Source: Chitinophagaceae bacterium (GTDB lineage Bacteria; Bacteroidota; Bacteroidia; Chitinophagales; Chitinophagaceae). Taken from it: a stretch of DNA of 64,000 nucleotides. The notes below the pieces were generated by a model. It did no database searches. It was not told where the DNA came from and was given only the letters and a program-made list of their open reading frames with translations. The position numbers and the translations under genes were made by a program. Below, piece after piece: positions 58,456-64,000 of this stretch. How positions within the stretch are numbered: the first letter of the stretch is position 1; the number at the start of each line of letters is the position of its first letter. The stretch is taken from positions 1 through 64,000 of the forward strand of contig JAOAGO010000005.1 of NCBI GenBank assembly GCA_026415715.1. The letters run 5' to 3'.

Positions 58456-59853
58456 ATGCGTACACTTGGGATAATAACCGCTGTCTGCATGCTTTTGTTT
58501 TCCTGTAAACTCATGAAAAAAAACAATCCTGATAATTCCCGAACTATGACTCAGCAATTTGCCGGAAAAAAAACTCCGCTTTGGGTGTACTCTACAAATA
58601 TTTATGAAGTAAACGTTCGCCAATACACTCCCGAAGGTACATTTCAGGCTTTTGCAGCCGAATTACCGCGGCTGAAAGAGATGGGTGTGGAAACTCTGTG
58701 GTTTATGCCGATAACACCCATTGCACAAAAAAAGCGCAAAGGGGTACTAGGCAGTTATTATGCCTGTTCGGATTACACCGCCGTAAATCCCGAATTCGGC
58801 ACGTTGGATGATTTCAAAGCACTGGTCAGGAAAGCGCATGATTTGAAAATGAAAGTGATTCTGGACTGGGTAGCAAACCATACCGGCTGGGATCATCGCT
58901 GGACGGTTGAGCATCCCGATTATTACCTGAAAGACAGCTCTACAAATGATTTCAAAATTGCATCCGGAATGGATGACATTATTGAACTGGATTACGGAAA
59001 TCCTCAGCTTCGTCGGGCCATGATAGATGCCATGGCTTTCTGGGTTCGTGAATGCGATATTGACGGATTCCGATGTGATCTGGCCTTTTGGGTAGAGTTG
59101 GATTTCTGGAAACAAGCCAGAGCAGAATTGGATGCCCTGAAGCCATTATTCTGGTTTGGTGAATATGATGAGGCAAACCATCCTGAATATAACGAAGTGT
59201 TTGATGCATCTTATACATGGACCTGGATGCATGCTTCCAAAGATTTTTACCAGAAAAAACAAACGGTAGATTCTCTGTTGCCGATTTTGCAGAAATATCA
59301 GGAAAAACAACCGGGAGTGCTGAAAGTGTGGTTTACCACCAATCACGACGAAAACAGCTGGAATGGCACGGAATATGAAAAATACGGGGATATGGCCAGG
59401 GCTTTGGCCGTATTTACCTGTACCTGGAACGGGATACCTTTAATCTACTCAGGCCAGGAGCTTCCGAATACAAAAAGACTTCGGTTTTTTGAAAAAGATA
59501 CAATTCCGTGGACAGGCACTTATGCACTTCATGACTTTTATAAAACCTTACTGCAGCTCAGAAAAAATAACCCGGCCCTGTCCGCCTCCGAAAAGGATGA
59601 TGCTATTATGCTTTTGCAAACAACCGAGCCTTCACGCATTTTGGCATACCTTAGAAAAAAAGAGCAGCACGAAATTCTGGTTATATTGCATCTTTCTTCA
59701 CAAAAAAATCTGCGATTTGAGCTGAACGATGAGCGGATTCGGGGAAAGTTTAAAAATGTTTTTTCCAGGGCGCTGAATGATTTTGATGCGGGAAAATATT
59801 TCGAAATGCAACCCTGGGAATTTCTGGTTTATGAAAAGGAACTAAACCAGTAA
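58456..59853 (+). CDS. Alpha-amylase-family glycoside hydrolase (GH13), lipoprotein
   Basis: Lipobox MLLFSCKL; LWFMPITPI, VILDWVANHTGWDH, GFRCDLAFWVE, WFGEYDE, FTTNHDENSWNG. Confidence 0.93.
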   Translation: MRTLGIITAVCMLLFSCKLMKKNNPDNSRTMTQQFAGKKTPLWVYSTNIYEVNVRQYTPEGTFQAFAAELPRLKEMGVETLWFMPITPIAQKKRKGVLGSYYACSDYTAVNPEFGTLDDFKALVRKAHDLKMKVILDWVANHTGWDHRWTVEHPDYYLKDSSTNDFKIASGMDDIIELDYGNPQLRRAMIDAMAFWVRECDIDGFRCDLAFWVELDFWKQARAELDALKPLFWFGEYDEANHPEYNEVFDASYTWTWMHASKDFYQKKQTVDSLLPILQKYQEKQPGVLKVWFTTNHDENSWNGTEYEKYGDMARALAVFTCTWNGIPLIYSGQELPNTKRLRFFEKDTIPWTGTYALHDFYKTLLQLRKNNPALSASEKDDAIMLLQTTEPSRILAYLRKKEQHEILVILHLSSQKNLRFELNDERIRGKFKNVFSRALNDFDAGKYFEMQPWEFLVYEKELNQ

Positions 59854-59976
59854 TCTGCTGAAGAAATAAATTACAGCTCAGGTAAGTAAGTATTAAAATG
59901 AAGCCCCTTTATTTACCTGCTTTGTTTCTTTTGTTTGCAATGTTTTCAGGCTCTTGAGTAAGAGTCATTACCTAAA

Positions 59977-60003
59977 AAAAGCCGTCACAAAAGGACGGCT
60001 TTT
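59977..60003. terminator. Bidirectional intrinsic terminator between convergent genes
   Basis: AAAA-GCCGTC-ACAAAAG-GACGGC-TTTT (stems 59981-59986 / 59994-59999). Confidence 0.85.
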
Positions 60004-60033
60004 CTGCATATCTTTTATAACTAAAATGAGTTC

Positions 60034-61569
60034 TTACGGCTCGTCGTCTTCCAGAATCAGCGGATAGCGGTAAATGGCTCCCGGCGCTTCGGGATATATG
60101 CCTTCAAAATATACACTGCTAGGTCTGGCTTTTCTTATAGCTTCCGTTAGTTCTTCCACGCTGGAAATTTCATTGTCATTTACGCCGGTAATCACAAATC
60201 CTTCCTGCATTCTGGTTTTACTGAAAGCGCCTCCGGATTTAATTTTCTTAACCAGCACACCACCTTCAATACCATACTGCTGCGCTTTTTTCTTATCCAG
60301 CGTTTCCAGCTCGGCACCAAGAATTTCATTAATCGTATTTATAGCCAGTGCATATGTTTTTCCGGCAGATTCTTTTAACGTAACGGTGGTTGTATATTCT
60401 TTTTTATTGCGGATATAGGTGACGTTAACCTTATCGCCCGGTTTCAGACTGGCAATCTGAGCGCTCATTTCCAACCCGCTGCTTACGGGATTGCCGTTCA
60501 CCTTTGTAATTACATCTCCTTTTTTAATGCCGGCCTGAGCGGCTGCTCCGCCGGAAGGAACGGCCAGCACATATACGCCCAGCCCGTCAGTTACACCGGC
60601 CTGCTTTACGAGTTGTTCATTTTCATTTTCGTTGGAAGAATAGCTGATGCCGATAAATCCTCTTTTGACATCGCCGTACTGAATGAGGTCATTTACTATT
60701 TTTTTGACGATATTAACCGGAATGGCAAACGAATAGCCGGCATAGGTGCCCGTAGGAGCATATATGGCGGTGTTGATACCCACCAGTTCACCCTCGGTAT
60801 TAACAAGCGGTCCGCCGCTGTTTCCTTGGTTTACCGCTGCATCGGTTTGAATAAACGACTCTATGGGCGTACGGCTTTGGCGGGTATTGATGCCCAGGCT
60901 TCTGCCTTTGGCGCTTACAATTCCGGCCGTAACGGTGGTTTCCAGCGTAAGCGGATAGCCGATGGCCAACACCCATTGACCCAGTTTGAGGTTGTCAGAA
61001 TTACCATAAACCAGAAAAGGAAGATTGGAAGCGTCAATTTTCAACACGGCAAGGTCTGTACTCGGGTCTCTTCCTATTACTTTGGCTTTGTAGGTTTTTT
61101 TGTTATGAAGCGTTACGGTAATTTCATCGGCGACTCCCTCGCCACCATCTGATATCACGTGATTGTTGGTGATAATATATCCGTCTTCACTAATAATCAC
61201 CCCGCTGCCTGAAGCTCTTTGTTCGGGTTGAATACGGAAGTTGAAGAAGTCTTCTCCGAAGAAACGTTCAAACAAATCGTCAAATTGTTGAAACCGGTTC
61301 GGGCTGCTGATTCTTCGGGCCGGAATTTTGGTTTTTATATGAACCACTGCCGGCACGGCGGCGTTGGCCGCTTTGGTAAGGTCAACCGGACCGGGATAAT
61401 CGCTGCCACTATCAAAGAAACCGGCATAATTTACCGGAGCTTTTCCGTCAGATGTGGTTTGTAAAATAATATCTTTTTTGACAGGAAAGATTTGATGGTA
61501 AAGAAAAACACTGGCAACCGCCGTGGCGGCGCTGATACCCATGACAGAAAGAATTTGTTTTATTTTCAT
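60034..61569 (-). CDS. DegP/HtrA-like trypsin-like serine protease with PDZ domains
   Basis: IITNNHVISDG, DPSTDLAVLKID, QTDAAVNQGNSGGPLVNTEGELVGINTAIY catalytic motifs; two PDZ-like regions. Confidence 0.96.
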   Translation of the reverse strand: MKIKQILSVMGISAATAVASVFLYHQIFPVKKDIILQTTSDGKAPVNYAGFFDSGSDYPGPVDLTKAANAAVPAVVHIKTKIPARRISSPNRFQQFDDLFERFFGEDFFNFRIQPEQRASGSGVIISEDGYIITNNHVISDGGEGVADEITVTLHNKKTYKAKVIGRDPSTDLAVLKIDASNLPFLVYGNSDNLKLGQWVLAIGYPLTLETTVTAGIVSAKGRSLGINTRQSRTPIESFIQTDAAVNQGNSGGPLVNTEGELVGINTAIYAPTGTYAGYSFAIPVNIVKKIVNDLIQYGDVKRGFIGISYSSNENENEQLVKQAGVTDGLGVYVLAVPSGGAAAQAGIKKGDVITKVNGNPVSSGLEMSAQIASLKPGDKVNVTYIRNKKEYTTTVTLKESAGKTYALAINTINEILGAELETLDKKKAQQYGIEGGVLVKKIKSGGAFSKTRMQEGFVITGVNDNEISSVEELTEAIRKARPSSVYFEGIYPEAPGAIYRYPLILEDDEP

Positions 61570-61749
61570 ATCGATTTGAATTTATGGTCAATAATAGGAC
61601 GCAAAATATATGCCTTTCGTTTACAAAGTAACAAACTGTCAGTTAACCTTCGCCCGGGCGTAAAACAGTTTAACATTTCTTTACTAAAGTTTTCGTACTT
61701 TAAATTTTCTCTTTTTAATTGTTGAGAAATTAACAGAGTTTCAAGGTAA

Positions 61750-62751
61750 TTAATTTAAATTCAATAAAAACCGCATCGTATCCACTCCGTCAGGATAATC
61801 CGTTAGCGAGGGAGCTTGAGCTGTTCCGAACGGTAAATGATTTTTTCCGACCACACATTGCAGGTTTTCGTTTAGTTCTAAACGTTTTGTAAGCTCTTGT
61901 TCATTATGGTAATATTCATAATTCAGTTGAGCGACAGGAGAAAAATCAGATATATTTTCGGTAAGCAATACCATTCCGTTGGTGAGAAAAGGTTGCTTGT
62001 TTACCATGCGTATGGCCAGGTTGTAATCGTAATTGTTTTTATATTTCTGATGTTCCATCAGGCAAGCATATTTTTGAAATGCGGCAAACAACGATGAAAA
62101 ATCGTAGTGTTGCGGCACATAAATTTTTGTCACATTCCGGCAGCCGAGGCCGAAATAGAGGAAAACATCGTCAGCTAATTTTTCCAATTCTTCGGCCGTT
62201 TCCTTTCCCGTAAGTATGGCGGCTGAGGTTTTGTTTTTACGGATGATGTGAGGATATTTTCCGAAATAATATTCAAAATAGCGTGAGGAGTTGTTGCTTC
62301 CGGTGGCCATATAGGCATCGCAACCTTTCAGGAGTTCGGCATAAGTGGTAAGTGTGCCGGCTTGCGGGCTCCATTCGCTCAGTAAATCGGTCAGAAATCG
62401 AATCAGGATTTTGTCTTTTGAGGAAGTTTTTATCACTGCTTTGTGTCCGCTGACAAAAACACAGAGCCAGTCATGGAATCCTACCAGGGGAACATTTCCT
62501 GCCATTACGATGCCGATATGATAAGGCCGGGGCGCCTCATCGGGTATGGAATACCGGCCGGCCCATTCCCTCAACATTTCTTTTTGCAGAAACCGGGTTG
62601 TGAGATGGTGAACGGCGATGTCAATGAATTCGGGTATAAACCATGGATTTTCTTCCGAAGCCTTTTGTTTGGCCTGTTTCCAGGCCGGCGGATTTTGCTG
62701 AATATAACGTCCTAATTTTTCCAGTAATGATATGCGTTCTTCTAAAATCAT
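61750..62751 (-). CDS. Acyl-CoA reductase (LuxC-like)
   Basis: MAGNVPLVGFHDWLCVFVSGHKAVIKTSSKDK, FGLGCRNVTKIYVP, MATGSNNSSRYFEYYFG. Confidence 0.87.
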   Translation of the reverse strand: MILEERISLLEKLGRYIQQNPPAWKQAKQKASEENPWFIPEFIDIAVHHLTTRFLQKEMLREWAGRYSIPDEAPRPYHIGIVMAGNVPLVGFHDWLCVFVSGHKAVIKTSSKDKILIRFLTDLLSEWSPQAGTLTTYAELLKGCDAYMATGSNNSSRYFEYYFGKYPHIIRKNKTSAAILTGKETAEELEKLADDVFLYFGLGCRNVTKIYVPQHYDFSSLFAAFQKYACLMEHQKYKNNYDYNLAIRMVNKQPFLTNGMVLLTENISDFSPVAQLNYEYYHNEQELTKRLELNENLQCVVGKNHLPFGTAQAPSLTDYPDGVDTMRFLLNLN

Positions 62752-62879
62752 ATACTATATTTGTTGCCTGACGAAAACGTGATTGAGATTGCAAATTAGT
62801 TCTAAATACACAATTCATCTGAATTTAAACAGGATTGTTACTTTTTAAATCAATTGTTTATTTCTTTAAATAATGAATT

Positions 62880-63227
62880 ATGGCTATTAAAATTACCGAA
62901 GAATGTATTAACTGTGGTGCCTGTGAGCCGGAATGCCCGAATAATGCGATTTATGAGGGAGGCGTGGAATGGGCCATTGCCGACGGAACAACTGTTAGAG
63001 GGCCTTTCACTTTAATGGATGGAACGGTGATAGATGCAGAGCAGAAAAACCCGCCGTTGGCAACCGATATTTATTATATTGTGCCTAATAAATGTACTGA
63101 ATGTCAAGGCTTTCATGAGGAGCCACAGTGTGCTGCCGTTTGTCCGGTAGATTGTTGCGTGCCCGACGAAATGTATCGGGAAACCGTAGAAGAATTATTG
63201 GCAAAAAAGGAAAAATTGCACATCTGA
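62880..63227 (+). CDS. 2[4Fe-4S] dicluster ferredoxin
   Basis: CINCGACEPECPNNAIYEGG and CTECQGFHEEPQCAAVCPVDCC cluster motifs. Confidence 0.95.
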   Translation: MAIKITEECINCGACEPECPNNAIYEGGVEWAIADGTTVRGPFTLMDGTVIDAEQKNPPLATDIYYIVPNKCTECQGFHEEPQCAAVCPVDCCVPDEMYRETVEELLAKKEKLHI

Positions 63228-63374
63228 AAAAATGTGTAAAAAACAATTGCCGATTTTTTGTTTTTATTACGGAAATTCCTTTAATTTACAAAACCAATTT
63301 TAAACATACATTAACGCTGTCTGAAGCAGTGAAAACTGCTAGTGTTGTGGCGGGTGATATGTCCCGTCTGAATG

Positions 63375-63408
63375 AGGTGAAGGAAAGACTTCCTTCACCT
63401 TCTTTTTT
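63375..63408 (+). terminator. Intrinsic terminator after ferredoxin
   Basis: Perfect 11-bp stem AGGTGAAGGAA (63375-63385) / TTCCTTCACCT (63390-63400), 4-nt loop, then TCTTTTTT. Confidence 0.85.
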
Positions 63409-63555
63409 GACGCTCCTTTATTGCGGCCGGTTGTATGTGTGGGCCTTTTCCATCCCTTAAAAAAAATGTTAATGACAAAGAAAAGCGTCTTGTGTTATTT
63501 GTATGCATTATAATTTCATGAATATTTGCACTTCGGAAATGAATGTGAACAAATC

Positions 63556-64000
63556 ATGAAGAAAAACATTGCCTTGGTAACCGGAGGGTATTCCGACGAA
63601 GCCGTGATTTCATATAAAAGTGCAGAAACCATTTATCGTCATATAGACAGAGACCGCTATAACGTTTACTATATTGATATCTGTCATAAGGGTTGGTTTT
63701 ATAAAAAAAATGAAGAGGAATATTTTCCGGTAAATAAAAATGATTTTTCGGTAACCGTCGGAAAAGATAAAATTGTATTTGACGGTGTTTTTATCGGTAT
63801 GCACGGTACGCCGGGAGAAGACGGTAAACTACAGGGATATTTTGACATGCTCAATATACCTTATACCGGATGTGGCGCTGCTGTTTCTGCGCTCACTTTT
63901 AATAAACGCTACGCCGTTTGTGTGGCGGGTCAATCCGGTATTCCGGTGGCGGCATCCGTTCTTCTGCGGCGGGATAATGTGGCAGAAAAGCGGGAGTTAT
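63556..64000 (+). CDS. ddl: D-alanine--D-alanine ligase, N-terminal part (truncated by window end)
   Basis: Not in the ORF track because it is open-ended. Manual translation MKKNIALVTGGYSDEAVISYKSAETIYRHID...GVFIGMHGTPGEDGKLQGYFDMLNIPYTGCGAAVSALTFNKRYA. Confidence 0.92.
   Translation, partial: MKKNIALVTGGYSDEAVISYKSAETIYRHIDRDRYNVYYIDICHKGWFYKKNEEEYFPVNKNDFSVTVGKDKIVFDGVFIGMHGTPGEDGKLQGYFDMLNIPYTGCGAAVSALTFNKRYAVCVAGQSGIPVAASVLLRRDNVAEKREL

Noticed and set aside
61750-62751. Bioluminescence (lux) operon
   Set aside because: Only a LuxC-like acyl-CoA reductase is present; no luxA, luxB, luxD or luxE genes nearby.
63128-63460. 110-aa ORF overlapping the end of ferredoxin
   Set aside because: Starts inside the ferredoxin gene in another frame and runs through a strong terminator.

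Overview
The window is a contiguous, gene-dense, mostly housekeeping stretch of a Bacteroidota chromosome. Supporting signs are a T9SS C-terminal sorting domain, a DUF5103/T9SS plug homolog, TamL-like lipoprotein BamA architecture, TAnnTTTG promoter boxes, and DUF4293/DUF5362-type families. I support about 53 protein-coding genes, including purQ, a UvrA paralog, glyA, dnaA, proS, truB, icd, ispH, a degP/htrA-type protease, kup and a partial ddl. I also support one tRNA-Ser(GCU), one small SRP (4.5S-type) RNA, several intrinsic terminators and one frameshifted Crp/Fnr regulator. I found no phage, transposase, CRISPR array or defence island. The observations most worth a second look are: (1) a 1453-aa secreted FG-GAP protein with 14 repeats at an almost perfect 186-nt period and two single-codon deletions exactly seven repeats apart, suggesting a duplicated 7-blade propeller; (2) a 109-bp intergenic element with three nested inverted-repeat pairs; (3) a Crp/Fnr regulator broken by an apparent +1 frameshift; (4) promoter boxes that overlap predicted start codons (uvrA, icd) or abut one (glyA, possibly leaderless); (5) an A/T-tract hairpin region upstream of dnaA. 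No clearly new multi-gene system is evident; the RDD/SpoIIM/DUF4129/DUF4350/MoxR/DUF58 cluster is conserved but functionally poorly understood. All family calls were made by eye from protein motifs, without database searches.
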